A stretch of DNA of 64,000 nt, from positions 4,083,501-4,147,500 of the forward strand of contig NC_083505.1 in the NCBI RefSeq assembly GCF_032362555.1, given 5' to 3'. Source of the DNA: Amyelois transitella (Eukaryota; Arthropoda; Insecta; Lepidoptera; Pyralidae). Of the stretch, positions 1-10,969 are shown one piece after another. The translations under genes and the position numbers were made by a program. Each line of letters begins with the position of its first letter. The first letter of the stretch is position 1. The notes beneath the pieces are model-generated. The model did no database searches and was not told where the DNA came from. It saw only the letters and a list, made by a program, of their open reading frames with translations.

Positions 1-629
1 TATAACAAGTCAGTATGCTAACATGCAAATATTTCTCTTTATTTTCTTTATAAGTAGTTTCCACTCTTATTGCTTTCTAAAAATCTTCAATTCCTTGTAG
101 TGCCCTTATTACACTACAATACATATGTCACATATAAGACACTTTGCAAGACTGAAAAACCTGGATCAGCTGGATGTCTTAATGATGGATTCAGATGGTG
201 ACAGGTTACTAGACCATTGCAAAAGAAAAGTTCCACATTAATATGTTTCTTAAGATGAATGTACAGAGGTCAATTTAATCTAATCTTTATCAATTTAAAA
301 GAGGAAAAAATGACAGATTTGACTGTGACTGACATATAAAAGTACAATCGACTAGGTTTAGAAATCTTTGGAATGTAAGTTCCTTAAGTTATTTAGAGGT
401 GTATTAAAAGGCAATTTCCCACAGGAATGTAAATAAGAGGGAATTTTGTACTCTAGACCATACATACATTATCATGTATATATCCCTTACGGGGTAGACA
501 GAACCAACAGGCATGATAGACTGATAGGCCACATTCAGCTGTTTGGTTTAAAGATAAGAATTGAGATACAAATAGTGACAATTAAAATTATTTATTGGGT
601 AATCTTTTTTAAACCCAACTGGCTATCTA
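1..629. other. Window start: repeat fragments, no coding exon
   Basis: I see no coding exon here. Two diverged pieces of the dispersed lepidopteran repeat described at 13441-13685 lie at about 141-240 (the part around the tandem 'gactga' and 'gtgacaggtt' words) and 471-582 (core TATCCCTTACGGGGTAGA, then 'caaatagtgaca'). The second piece ends about 48 bp beyond the stop codon of the minus-strand gene at 630-1414, so it probably lies in or just after that gene's 3' UTR. Confidence 0.55.
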
Positions 630-1414
630 TTATTGAAGATAATATACCAAAGAACAATATGAACATACATACAGTTCTAGAAACATCTGTTCTAATAGTA
701 GAAACAGTTGATTTACATGTAAATCTACATGTGGGTAAACTGAAAAAAATACTTACATAGTATTTACATACATATCTATAGAAAAGATACTGTATAGAAT
801 ATTTATTTGTAAAAAAAAACTTATTAAAATTAATCGAAATCATTTTGCACTCAGCAATGATCTAATTTTAACATTACAAGCTTTAAGAAAAAAGGAACAT
901 TATAAAGATACCTACATCATGTAATTGAATTGTTAATTGGATTGAAGTGTCAGGGTCAATAATGAGTTGCTGCGGCGTATACTGAGTACTAGCAACAATA
1001 GTTACAAACACAGGTAATCAATGTAAGTATGCATTATGAGAATACGCCCACGGTTTTAAAAACATGACGCTGGAACTTTGTCATTATTCATCTTTACGTA
1101 TGTTAGTATCAAGTTATAATTATATTTAATTGAACATGATAACATAAGAAATTGTGATGAAGAATATAACAACTTACACTGCGGATGTATGAGATAAAAT
1201 CTGATATCTCGTTTACTTCGATAAAACCTTCCATGCTAATGCTTCCTTCTGATTTTACACAACGAACATAAATCCTTTGAATTACTATATCAAAACCGAC
1301 AAAGAGAGTGCTGCAACAACATAGAACTTGCCGTAAATAAATCACACGACTTTTCCTTGACTTGAAATTAGTATATTTTTTTGGACTGCTTGCTGTTCTG
1401 TGGGTTTTTGTCAT
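630..1414 (-). CDS. Small three-exon gene, 138 aa, function not recognised
   Basis: Reconstructed on the minus strand as complement(join(630..739,912..981,1178..1414)). Exon 1 starts at the first in-frame ATG (1414) and ends CGCAGT before a consensus GTAAGT donor. Exon 2 follows an acceptor reading tactcag and ends in phase 1 before GTATC. Exon 3 follows a pyrimidine-rich tttttttcag and stops at TAA (630-632). The lengths 237+70+110 sum to exactly 139 codons. The protein begins basic (residues 1-30 rich in K, R, S, T), then alternates short hydrophobic and polar segments like beta strands (about 30-100), and ends with a leucine-rich helix-like stretch (residues 108-125, NQLFLLLEQMFLELY). No motif identifies a family. 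A small OB-fold-type protein is a guess only. The exon phases agree well; the weak points are the weak second donor and the lack of a recognised homologue. Confidence 0.6.
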
Positions 1415-2968
1415 TGACGTGACGTTAACTCTGATTTGGTTGACAGTGACATTTAAACATTTTTAAGGTGCGGTTTCAAGCACAGTATCAAACGAGTGAC
1501 ATGAATAGCGCTACCAATAAATTTTCAAATACTGTTATAAATTAGCGTTATAACAGATTTTGATTTCACATAACAATAACAATATGTTATATTTTATTGT
1601 AAAAAAAGAACAGATTTAGATTTCACATAACAATAACAATATGTGTTATTATATGTTAAATGTCACTCAAATGACACCCAAAGTTTGTCTGTTGAAACGC
1701 AACTGTACGATACGCGCCGCGATTAGAAAGGTGTCATTGTTTGGAATTTGTCTATATAACGTCAAGCTGCAACTATTAGGAGCGAAGAAAAAATGGATAA
1801 TGTGAAAAAAATCGGGGAAGGAGCATCTTTGAGGGCTTCAATGATGCCCAAAATAACTATTCCACGCGGATTAAGTCGCGGGCACAGCTAGTACATAATA
1901 TAATTACATATTTCGTAAAAAAAAACTCTCACACAAAAAGTATATATATTTAAAAAAACAAAACTTTTAAAAAAAACCTCATGAAAATCGGAGCTGTTCT
2001 TGAGGACTTCCGACAAAAGCCCTTTTTATGTATTCATATATAACGTCAAGCTGCAACTATTAGGAGCGAAGAAAAAATGGATAATGTGAAAAAAATCGGG
2101 GAAAGAGCATCTTTGAGGGCTTCAATGATGCCTAAAATAACTATTCCACGCGGACGAAGTCGCGGGCACAGCTAGTACATAATATAATTGCATCTTTCGT
2201 AAAAAAAATCTCACACAAAAAGTATATATATTGTTAAAACGATATATAAATAATTATTTCCCCCTTTTGATTTATTTCTGATTTTAAATAAAATAAAAAA
2301 ACAAAACTTTTAAAAAAAACCTCATAAAAATCGGAGCTGTTCTTGAAGACTTCCGACAAAAGCCCTTTTTATGTATTCATTGACGCGACTACTAGCCTGG
2401 CGGAAAATCATCCTTTTGATGGTAGTCGATAGTAACGATATTTAATTTACGGTAAATAAAAAAAAATACGTTGAAGAGTCTACAGTCAGTTTTTCCTGAT
2501 ACATATATGAGTATAACGGTAAATGAAGCTAAAAATATCGTTATACAGCATAACTGTACTTAGTTTATAACGGTAACCCTGTTTGACAGTAGAAATGATA
2601 CTAATTTTTTAACAGTAATTCCTCTTTCGCCCTCGCCTTCAGACGAAGCAAAATTACAGGGTCCTAGGAGAAGTGAAGAATTCCAATGATAATTAAAAGC
2701 TTGATTTGTCAAAATTTTTGTTGTCTATGTATTGTTTTCTTCTATCTGACCGGACACTGACTTGACTTCTTTTTTGTTATTAAAATTCTACGTAAAATAA
2801 AGATTTTATTGAGGTGAATCTATCTGTGCAATATAAATTAACAATCTTAAGTTCAATGCAGTAATGAGACTTACAACAATATAAACAACATTCCCAATTA
2901 ACCGATGAACTATGTACTTGGATTCTAAATAAATTTAATACCTACATAATAGACGTGCCGGCATCGAT
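1415..2968. other. Divergent intergenic region between the small gene and GLG1
   Basis: About 1.55 kb between two divergently transcribed genes, so it probably holds both promoters. I see no TATA box placed convincingly against either start. It contains a 35-bp near-identical pair (about 1553-1586 and 1610-1644, both with 'tttcacataacaataacaat') and the large direct repeat described separately at 1753-2378. No open frame of note. Confidence 0.5.
1753..2378. repeat. Tandem direct repeat, two ~0.3 kb units of a dispersed element
   Basis: Unit 1 starts at 1753 and unit 2 at 2037, both with 'tatataacgtcaagctgc', giving a period of 284 bp. The units match along their length with a handful of substitutions (for example ggaagg/ggaaag and ggattaag/ggacgaag). 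Unit 2 carries about 63 bp (2231-2293) that unit 1 lacks. Each contains 'gtcgcgggcacagctagt', a word found at the ends of many lepidopteran dispersed elements, so the unit is probably a transposable-element piece that was duplicated in tandem. Confidence 0.7.
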
Positions 2969-5900
2969 ATGTTATACTTAATATTTCTGCATTGTTTATT
3001 GGTTTACACAATAAACAATGTGCTAGGGCTGCGTGATGAAATTCAGCCTCGCTATAGTAAATTTGATGCTGATTTTATAAGAGGATGTGCAGCGCTAGAA
3101 AAACAATGCTTACAGACTGACGATCTCGCTTTGCTTTCCTGTGCATTAAACACAACACGCAGTAACAAGACTCAAGTCAATTTTCAGTGCCAGCATAAAG
3201 TATGGACGCGTGAAGCGCAATTTCTCGATCTTACATTCCTAAATCTGAAATTAAGGCAGCCTTGTCAGGATGAGCCATTGATAATGGACTGCCTTGGCCC
3301 TGGTGAAAATGCAATTGACTGCATATTAAAGAAGAAGTCAAGTGTCAGATCAAAGGTCTGTTGGAGAATGATAAACAAGATTGAATCATTGATATTTAAT
3401 GATTGGCAGATCACAATTAATTTTATTAAATATTGTAATGATGATATCCAAACACATTCATGTGGCAGAATTCCGCCTGATCCAAATAGTTTATCACAGA
3501 CACAGACTATCAAATGTCTTCAAAATAAAGAACAATTGCTCCGGCCTGAATGTGTGTCTGAAATCTCAGCACTGAATGAAATTATGTACAGCACATTACA
3601 GTTAGATAAGTTGGTATTTGCTGCCTGTAAACCAGATCAGATAATGTTCTGCCCTGACGAGTTGCCACGATCATGGTCTATGTATAAATGTCTTGTGAAC
3701 AACAAAAATGATGATAGTAAGTATGTTTCATTAAGATAAAACACTTAAACATTCTTTTTTTGTACAATCCATGTTATTAAATAATAATAATTAAGTAAAT
3801 GAAATAAAAATAATTAAAAAACATGGTAGGTACTTACAACATGTCATGTCATTTGAAATACATAATCTGTCCATTTATTTTCTTTATTTTGGTTTTTCCT
3901 CATTAAAGCTATATAGTTCTAAAGCCTCATTTTGTTTACTTGATTCTTTGTCTTATAATTGAGTTGAGATATTTATCTTTCTTAGTAAAATAATGTTATT
4001 GTTATATTTTCTTCAGGGATGACCAAAAGATGTCAAGATCAGTTGTTCTATGACCAAAGAGGTGTGGTCATGAATTACAAAATGAGCAGGGGTCTAGTCA
4101 AGGCCTGTAAAGACGACATTAAAAAATACCGCTGTAGGAAAGGCGTAGTAGAAGATAAGGATGTGAGACTTGCACAAATTTTATTCTGTTTAGAAAATGA
4201 GTCTAGAAATAATAGCACAATTTCTGCTAATTGCTTACGTGAAATGATTGACCATAGGCGAATGTTGATGAATGACTACAGGTTGTCACCTGAGCTCATG
4301 CAAAACTGTGCTAATGATATAACTACATTATGCAAAGGTGTTGAGACTGGTGGGAGGACAATTCATTGCTTGATGGACCATGCTAGACCTAGGAAGAGAA
4401 AAGAAAAAAGGATAAGCATTGCCTGTCAGAAATCTTTGGAAGTCCTAGTGCAAGAGGTCAATCCTGGGGAGGACTGGAGAGTGGATCCAGTTTTACGAAA
4501 AGCATGCAAAGAAACAGTTAATGATGCTTGTAGAGAAGCTATGGAGAAAGGAGGTAATGGAAAAGTCATGTCTTGTCTCATGGAGAGACTAGGAACTGAG
4601 GCAATGAGACCTGCATGTGAAACTGCATTAATGCAAATACAGTATTTTATATCCAGGGATTTTAAGTTGGACCCGCAATTGTATTCAGCCTGTAAGTATG
4701 ATGCAGTGACACAGTGCAAAGCGAAGTTGCAGTGGGCTGATGCGAGTGAGCACAGATCTGAAAAGGATCCATTAGTATTGCCATGTTTGTATAACTATGC
4801 ATATAACTCTGAACTGAAAGGCATACTGAGGCCAGGATGTGAGCAGCAAGTTAGGAGAGTTATGCGACAAAGAGCAGTCAGTGTAGATTTGCTTCCTGAA
4901 ATAGAAGATGCCTGCATGGATGACCTGGCAAACCTTTGCTTCGATCATACTGGTAAAGGTGAAGAAATACTATGCTTACAAAGCAAATTAAAAGATCTGT
5001 CTGGAAAGTGTAAAGATGTTGTAGCTAATTTTACAGAAACCCAGAGTGGTCATATAGAGTTGAACCCTGTGATAAATATAAATTGCAGGGATGCCATTGA
5101 AAGGTTATGTTCTTCAAAACTGAAAAGTAAAATAGAGGAAGATGATGTGATGGAATGTTTGATATCCCATAAAAATGATGCTGAAATCAAAGCCGATGCA
5201 AAATGCAGGGCAGCCATAGAACATGAACAGTTGATCTCATTAAAGAATTACAGGTTCACAAGGAAGTTCAAAAATGCGTGCAAGTCTTATGTCGTCAGAT
5301 TTTGTCCTAAAGCACAAACAAAAAGTCAAGTAGTGGTATGTCTCAGTGAGATTGTCCGAAACGATACTATAAGCAGGAGGAAGCCGACCATCCCGAGAGA
5401 TTGCCGTCAACAGTTGAGGAGTCAATTATTCCAGCAAAAGGAGGATATTGATTTGGATCCAGAATTAAAGGAAGCTTGCAAGAGAGATTTATTCACATAT
5501 TGTTCTAATGTGCCTGTTGGAGAGTCTGCGGCTTTAGAATGTCTGCAAACAGCAAACAAAAGACTCTCTGATTCCTGTCGCAAAGCTTTATTTGTAGTCA
5601 GAAAGCAGGAATTCACAGATAATGCAATTGATTATCATTTAATGATGACTTGTACTGACATGATTGATATGTACTGTCATAATACAAAGCCATCTAAGAT
5701 ACTGGAATGTTTGAAGGTAATGTTACAATTTTTTCATTACTTTTGATACAATGATCAATAACTTTGTATACAGATAAAAAGGAAAGATTTATTTGTTCGC
5801 AAAAGATTAACCCAATTTTAATATTATTGTTTGTATTTAGATTACTGAAAAAGATAATTCATATCCAATACTGTGGGAAAGGAGCCCCACAATATGACTA

Positions 5901-8900
5901 GCAGTCAAAATTTTTAACTGATAATATTACTGTGGTTGTATTAAAATCAATTTTTAAATATTTTTCTTAGATTCACCAACAAGAACCAAACTTTGATGAA
6001 AACTGTAAACTTGTTATTGTCAATAGAATGATTGAACAAAATATGGACTACAGACTCAATAATAATTTGCAAATTTCTTGTAATGGCGACATTAAAAAGT
6101 ATTGCTCGCATATTATTGGTAAGTATTTTGTCACTACTAGTAAGTTTCCTAATCAAATTCCCAGTAGAAAATTGTGCAGTTCTTGGATACAGGTAGACAT
6201 CACAGACTAAGGCATTACATTACTTTTTAATGTTTGTGAATAAGTCCCTACACTCAGTAAGAAAGTTTTGATTAGACAAAAATACATACTTGCATAAATG
6301 TAATCACGTCTTTATCCCTTACGGGGTAGACATAGCCAACAGTCTCGCAAAGACTAAAAGGCCATGTTCAGCTGTATAGCTCGAATATATTCAATGGATT
6401 GAGAGAGAGAGACAAGAATACACATGGGAAAATAATTTTTCGCAGTAGCAGCAGATTTACAGCAATTTATAAATTTACAGCTCATCAACCAGAGGATGTT
6501 GAACTCGAAGGGAAAGTGTTAGTTTGCTTGAAAGAATTTTTCCGGGAATCGAAATTGACACCGACATGCGAAAACGAAGTGGCGAACATATTGAAGGAAC
6601 AAGCTTTAAACTACAGATTGAACCCGTTACTAGTGCGGCTGTGTAGTGCTGAAATTAAGACTATATGTGCTGTTCCAAATGATTCAATAACCAACTCTGA
6701 TGGGAGGGTAAGTAGTATTATGTATGCCTACTAACATATATATTTAGCTTAGATGGTCGAACGGTCAAGGTGCCCGGTTGAGTAATGAGGTTCAAATCCT
6801 ACTTCGGCGATGGCTCTTTGCCGACTGCACTACGTTTGAGTGCTAACAGTCGCTCTTATGGCGAGGAAAAACATCGTGAGGATATCACACACACACATAC
6901 ACATTCAGGCATCTGAATGTGTAACCATGACACTCAACTTAGGTACCAGTCAATCCGGAATTATGGTCACAAGTGGACACAGGGTTTTCACTCTTAGAGA
7001 GGTGATGATGAAGCCAGGACAAACACGAGGAAGATGATGAATGTAATCATTGATCTACTTCCAATGTAGTTTATAATAAAAGTTATCTTCATTTCAGGTG
7101 GAAGAATGTCTAAAAGAAGCTCTCTTGAACCGTAAAATAGTATCCCAGGAATGTGCTCGTGAAGTAGTCCAGATAATAGAGGGGACAGAAGTCGATATAG
7201 AGGCAGACCCCCTATTGGAGAGAGCGTGTACTCTGGATCTGTTGAAGTATTGTAAGGATCTGGAAAAAGGGGCCGGGAGAAGTAAGATTCGCTAATACTA
7301 TTTTGTTTTTTTTTCCACCGCTTTTTCTACACATACGCTTTGGAAGCGCTGGTAAAAATAATTATTAGTATTGTAAGCATAATTAAGTTGTTGACGTCAA
7401 TGACCTGACCTTGTATCCAATTTTAAAAATAAATATATTTCTTGGGTTCTGAATGAAAAAAATTATATATTTAAGAGCTTATTTTTAACCTTATTTATAT
7501 TAAAATCTGTTATTCAGTCTAGTCGGTAGTAAATTAATTTCCTTTTTGTAAATTTTAGGATTGAAATGTTTAAAAATTATACTTCAAGATGGCAGTAGAC
7601 AACTAGAACCAGAATGTAAAAAGGAGCTCTCTAATAGATTAGAGATGTATAAATATGTTGCTTCAGTAAGTACCCTTATATTATTTTATAGCACTTCTTA
7701 GCTAGTCTGACTTTGGAAGATCAAATTTGCCAAGTACGTCGCCAACGATATGGTAATTATCAAAAGCATGATACGGATCCTATTCTGTACTTTTAACACA
7801 TAACCCGAGGTCCTCTCCTGAGTGGTGTAGATGTAACGGAATTTCGCCAGGATGAAGAAAAAAAAAACAAACGGGGTGAGCTAAATAAAACCGTTTAAAA
7901 AGACAATGTACTGAGAATTGAGGATTTAACTGGAAAACAGACCATTGGTGCGTACTAAATCGCGGAAAATGATTTATTAAGCACGCTTTGAGTTATAAGG
8001 AGTCCTGAATATTAAGGATAGTTAATATTCAGTTCCCGCAAGATTTGCTATTAGGGTCTTTGCTTTGCTTATTTTGGGAAAGTCTAGATGTTGATTACGT
8101 TGTCGGTAGGTATTTACTTTTTTTACACGAATGGCAACTCTCACATTGTCTCTCCTTTAAAACGAAACCCAATTTTCGGGGATTCCCGCAAATACTTCAT
8201 ACGTTTAGGCACTCGCTTTAGTACCGAGTAGGGCAATAACCGCGCTCTATTCACTTGGCTTAATTTCCTCTTTCAGTATATTGTTTCAATTGGATACTAT
8301 AGCAAGTAGAGGTATTGTAAGCATAGTAAAACAAGGTAACATGTGTGTTACGACTGATTCCATTAGCCAAAGTTTAATGTTTAAATAAGATGTTGTTTCA
8401 AATAGACAAATCCAAGTTAGGTATACCAAAAATTGTTTGGAAGTTTTAAAAAATTTCATACAAGTACGTAAGTAGTTAGATATTTTTACAAATATACCGT
8501 TGGAATTAACTTCAAATATTGACTCATGCCCTAATGAAGCTGAAATACTACTTAAAAATAATGTCAGCATTTGCAGTTCCAAATTTAAATTCTTAAATAT
8601 TGACCCTACTGACATTATTAATACCTTTAAAGAACTTAATCTGAAAAAGTCTGAGGATTATTGGGGTATGTCGGCTGTTGTGATATGTCATATTATAAAT
8701 ATTATAGCTGGGGACTTAGCATATATATTCAATAATTGTGTTGACCAAGGGATATTTCCAAATTTAATGAAGTATAGTAAACTAATTCCATTATTCAAGA
8801 AAGGTGAAAAATCAGATCCTGGTAATTATAGACCAATCTCAATTTTACCAATTTTGAGCAAGGTGTTCGAGAGAATCATGCTTAATCAAATGCAGCGTTA

Positions 8901-10969
8901 CTTTAAGTCTAATAAATTATTTCATAGTCAGCAATACGGCTTTACTGAGGGGAAATGTACAACAGATGCAGGTGTGGCTCTTGTCACTCATATTCTCAAT
9001 GCATGGGAAGACTCACAGGATGCCATCGGAGTGTTTTGCGATCTGACCAAAGCATTTGATTGCGTAGATCATAGAACTCTTCTGCTCAAGCTCGCTCATT
9101 ACGGGTTCGATACTGCTGCCGTTGAACTAATTAAATCATATCTTAGTGATAGATTACAGACGGTAGATTTAAATAATACAAAATCGAAAGGAGCGACGGT
9201 AAAAATTGGGGTACCGCAAGGTTCCATTTTGGGACCTTTTCTCTTTCTGATATATATCAACGACCTGCCTTGCATGATTGAGAAACAGACTGGCATCGTG
9301 TTGTTTGCAGATGATACGTCACTAATTTTTAAAATGAACCGCCGTAGCGAAATCTGTGATGATGTGAATAGCACTTTAGCCGCCATCTCTAACTGGTTTA
9401 CAATCAACAACTTATTGTTAAATGCAAATAAGACCCAATGCATTAAGTTTACACTTCCCAATGTGCGGCAGGCAATTGTGGATATTAGTATAAGTAGTAA
9501 AAGATTAGATTTTGTTGATAGTACTACTTTCTTAGGAATAACATTAGATTCAAATTTGAAATGGCATGCTCACATTTTAAAACTTTCTAAAAGGCTTAGT
9601 TCTGCAGCATACGCTATTCGTCGTATTAGGCATTTGACGGATGTGGCAACTGCTAAGCTAGTATATTTTAGTTATTTTCATAGTTTAATGTCATATGGTC
9701 TACTGCTTTGGGGATCAGCAGCAGACATACAAACTATTTTCATTTTACAAAAAAGGGCAATTCGATATATCTACGGTCTTAAACAAAGAGATTCCCTTAG
9801 AGATTTTTTCAAAAACCTAAATATTTTAACTTTGCCCTCCCAATACATATTCGATAACATCATGCATGTTAGGAAAAACTTAGACTCTTTCAAAAAAGTA
9901 GGTGAATGTACTAGTAGATCACTGCGGAACAATTACAAGTTGTCGATCCCAGCACATCGGCTGGCTAAGGTAGGGAAATCATTTCTGATTAATTGTATAA
10001 GATTTTATAATAAATTACCAAAAAGTGTTCTTGAAATGAATGATAGAAAATTCAAACAGTATATTAAAGTTGAGCTTTGTAGGAAAGCCTATTACAGCAC
10101 GGATGATTATATTAATGATAAACATGTGTGGCCCGAGCTGGACATAATAGCCTCTTAATTCTTGTGTATTTTGACATGATCTTGACATAATTTGTACAGT
10201 ATGTACATATTTTATTTTATATTTATTTTATTTGACGAAATATTCGTATTGACATAATCAGTTCTACATTCATACATGTTTTTTAATGTAGACAATGTGC
10301 ATTCGTCCACGATTTTGATTTAAGAGATCTATATTTGTAAATTGACGTCCTATGAAAATGCTGCAGTGTAGTTTGTTCCGCCGCTTCTTCTACACATGCG
10401 CTTTGGAAGCGGTAGTAGTTATAATTAGATTTAAGTTATGTGACGTCAATAAGTGATACCTTGTATCCAATTTTGAAAATAAATCTATTCTATTCTATTC
10501 TATTCGATAGTTAACGAAGTGTGGCGAAATTACAAATTACAAGCAAAAGCCGACATAGAACTAGATATTATCATATTTAAGAGAATCGAAGAATTGCAAG
10601 CGGCAATAAAAAAAAACAGTACATTGATTGACAAATGTTTACATAACCACGGGAGCAGGAGGTAAGAGAGCAAGGGAATGGGGAGGTAAATAATTGTAAT
10701 AAATCTGCTTACGTAATACCTACTTACTATAAACGGTCCCAAATGACGCGACTGAAGCCGCGGGCTACAACTAAATTTCTGTTCCATGACCTATTGTTTT
10801 GTTACAGGTGGTGCATGATTTTGGTGATGTATATGAAGAAATTGTATCCTCGCCATTTAAGAAATATTTTCTAGTTGTATTTATTTCTATTGTAGGTTTA
10901 ATTTTTATATTTGGTATTTATTGTGGGCGTATTATCAGCCATAGAGCAATGTATGTTAAGAAAAAATAG
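2969..10969 (+). CDS. Glg1: Golgi apparatus protein 1 (GLG1/ESL-1 family)
   Basis: Type I membrane glycoprotein of the Golgi; in vertebrates it binds FGFs and is an E-selectin ligand. Join: 2969..3716, 4017..5716, 5971..6118, 6481..6707, 7098..7281, 7559..7665, 10808..10969, totalling 1092 codons with the stop (1091 aa; human about 1180). All donors are GT (mostly GTAAG) and the phases agree. Residues 1-20 form a signal peptide (MLYLIFLHCLLVYTINNVLG). Residues about 35-1030 are the luminal domain of tandem ~60-residue cysteine-rich GLG1 repeats, recognisable by recurring 'AC..D...C' and 'CL' motifs. Residues 1058-1079 are the single transmembrane helix (YFLVVFISIVGLIFIFGIYC), followed by a 12-residue basic cytosolic tail ending KKK. 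The last intron is 3.1 kb and carries a LINE; introns 3-5 also carry repeat copies. An alternative last exon inside that intron was considered but does not fit the phase. Confidence 0.93.
3717..4016 (+). other. GLG1 intron 1
   Basis: A 300-bp AT-rich intron with donor GTAAGT and acceptor ttttcttcag. Nothing else is visible in it. Confidence 0.85.
6295..6392 (+). repeat. Dispersed lepidopteran repeat, 5' part, in GLG1 intron 3
   Basis: Shows the family core TATCCCTTACGGGGTAGA, then 'gccaacagtctcgcaaagac' and 'ggccatgttcagctgt'. It is truncated after that, and lies in the same orientation as GLG1. Confidence 0.75.
6745..7040 (+). mobile_element. tRNA-derived SINE in GLG1 intron 4
   Basis: Starts with a tRNA-like head: A-box-like 'tggtcgaacggtcaagg' and B-box 'ggttcaaatcc' about 30 bp later. 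The body shares 'ctcttatggcgagg', 'gtgaggatatc' and 'gaatgtgtaaccatgac' with the copy at 25205-25575, and it ends in a GA-rich tail. Both copies share their order of words, so this is one SINE family. It is in sense orientation in GLG1, and the downstream acceptor at 7097 is intact. Confidence 0.7.
7300..7440 (+). mobile_element. LINE 3' end fragment in GLG1 intron 5
   Basis: This stretch repeats the 3' UTR of the LINE at 8026-10505: 'ctacacata-cgctttggaagcg', then 'ttgacgtcaatgacctgacc', then 'ccttgtatccaatttt' and 'aaataaat'. Only about 140 bp is present, as expected for an extreme 5' truncation during reverse transcription. It ends about 120 bp before the acceptor of exon 6. Confidence 0.7.
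7785..7872 (+). mobile_element. SINE 3' fragment in GLG1 intron 6
   Basis: The words 'cccgaggtcctctcctgag' and 'tggtgtagatgtaac' followed by a purine-rich tail match the end of the SINE at 25205-25575 ('gggctcccctccagagtggt'). The tRNA-like head is missing. Confidence 0.5.
8026..10505 (+). mobile_element. 5'-truncated LINE (CR1/jockey group) in GLG1 intron 6
   Basis: A non-LTR retrotransposon inserted in sense orientation. It has an open reverse-transcriptase frame (8500-10158), a 3' UTR with 'ttgtatccaattttgaaaat', and a (TATTC)n tail at about 10485-10505. The 9-mer 'gatagttaa' occurs at 8017-8025 and again at 10506-10514, directly after the tail, and may be the target-site duplication; at 9 bp it could be chance, so the left edge is uncertain. 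No endonuclease domain is present. The same family left 3' fragments at 7300-7440, 51781-51990 and 56110-56310 and a coding fragment at 53940-54250. Confidence 0.75.
8500..10158 (+). CDS. LINE reverse transcriptase (partial ORF2)
   Basis: 552 codons without a break, encoding the reverse transcriptase of a CR1/jockey-group LINE. Visible RT motifs in order: KGEKSDPGNYRPIS (about 101-114), AFDCVD with the motif A aspartate (185-190), GVPQGSILGP (237-246), and the catalytic LFADD box (268-272), then FLGITLDSNLKW. The C-terminus has a CIRFYNKLP segment shared with the copy at 53955-54167. The nominal first codon is TTG just after an in-frame stop at 8473, so this is not a natural start: the N-terminal endonuclease half is missing. 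The frame is intact, so the insertion may be recent, but the element cannot be autonomous. Confidence 0.85.
   Translation: MELTSNIDSCPNEAEILLKNNVSICSSKFKFLNIDPTDIINTFKELNLKKSEDYWGMSAVVICHIINIIAGDLAYIFNNCVDQGIFPNLMKYSKLIPLFKKGEKSDPGNYRPISILPILSKVFERIMLNQMQRYFKSNKLFHSQQYGFTEGKCTTDAGVALVTHILNAWEDSQDAIGVFCDLTKAFDCVDHRTLLLKLAHYGFDTAAVELIKSYLSDRLQTVDLNNTKSKGATVKIGVPQGSILGPFLFLIYINDLPCMIEKQTGIVLFADDTSLIFKMNRRSEICDDVNSTLAAISNWFTINNLLLNANKTQCIKFTLPNVRQAIVDISISSKRLDFVDSTTFLGITLDSNLKWHAHILKLSKRLSSAAYAIRRIRHLTDVATAKLVYFSYFHSLMSYGLLLWGSAADIQTIFILQKRAIRYIYGLKQRDSLRDFFKNLNILTLPSQYIFDNIMHVRKNLDSFKKVGECTSRSLRNNYKLSIPAHRLAKVGKSFLINCIRFYNKLPKSVLEMNDRKFKQYIKVELCRKAYYSTDDYINDKHVWPELDIIAS
10506..10807 (+). other. 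End of GLG1 intron 6, with an exon-like open stretch
   Basis: Between the LINE tail and the GLG1 last exon. Positions 10510-10661 are open in one frame (starting VNEVWRNYKLQAKADIELD) and end at a good donor sequence, AGGAG/GTAAGAG. It does not connect in phase with exon 6 and exon 7, whose direct join reproduces the known GLG1 C-terminus, so it is not included in the gene. See findings. Confidence 0.4.

Noticed and set aside
592..843. An 83-codon minus-strand ORF
   Set aside because: It covers exon 3 of the small gene in the wrong frame; the spliced frame fits the acceptor and phase.
6840..7037. A 65-codon ORF in GLG1 intron 4
   Set aside because: It translates a SINE body.
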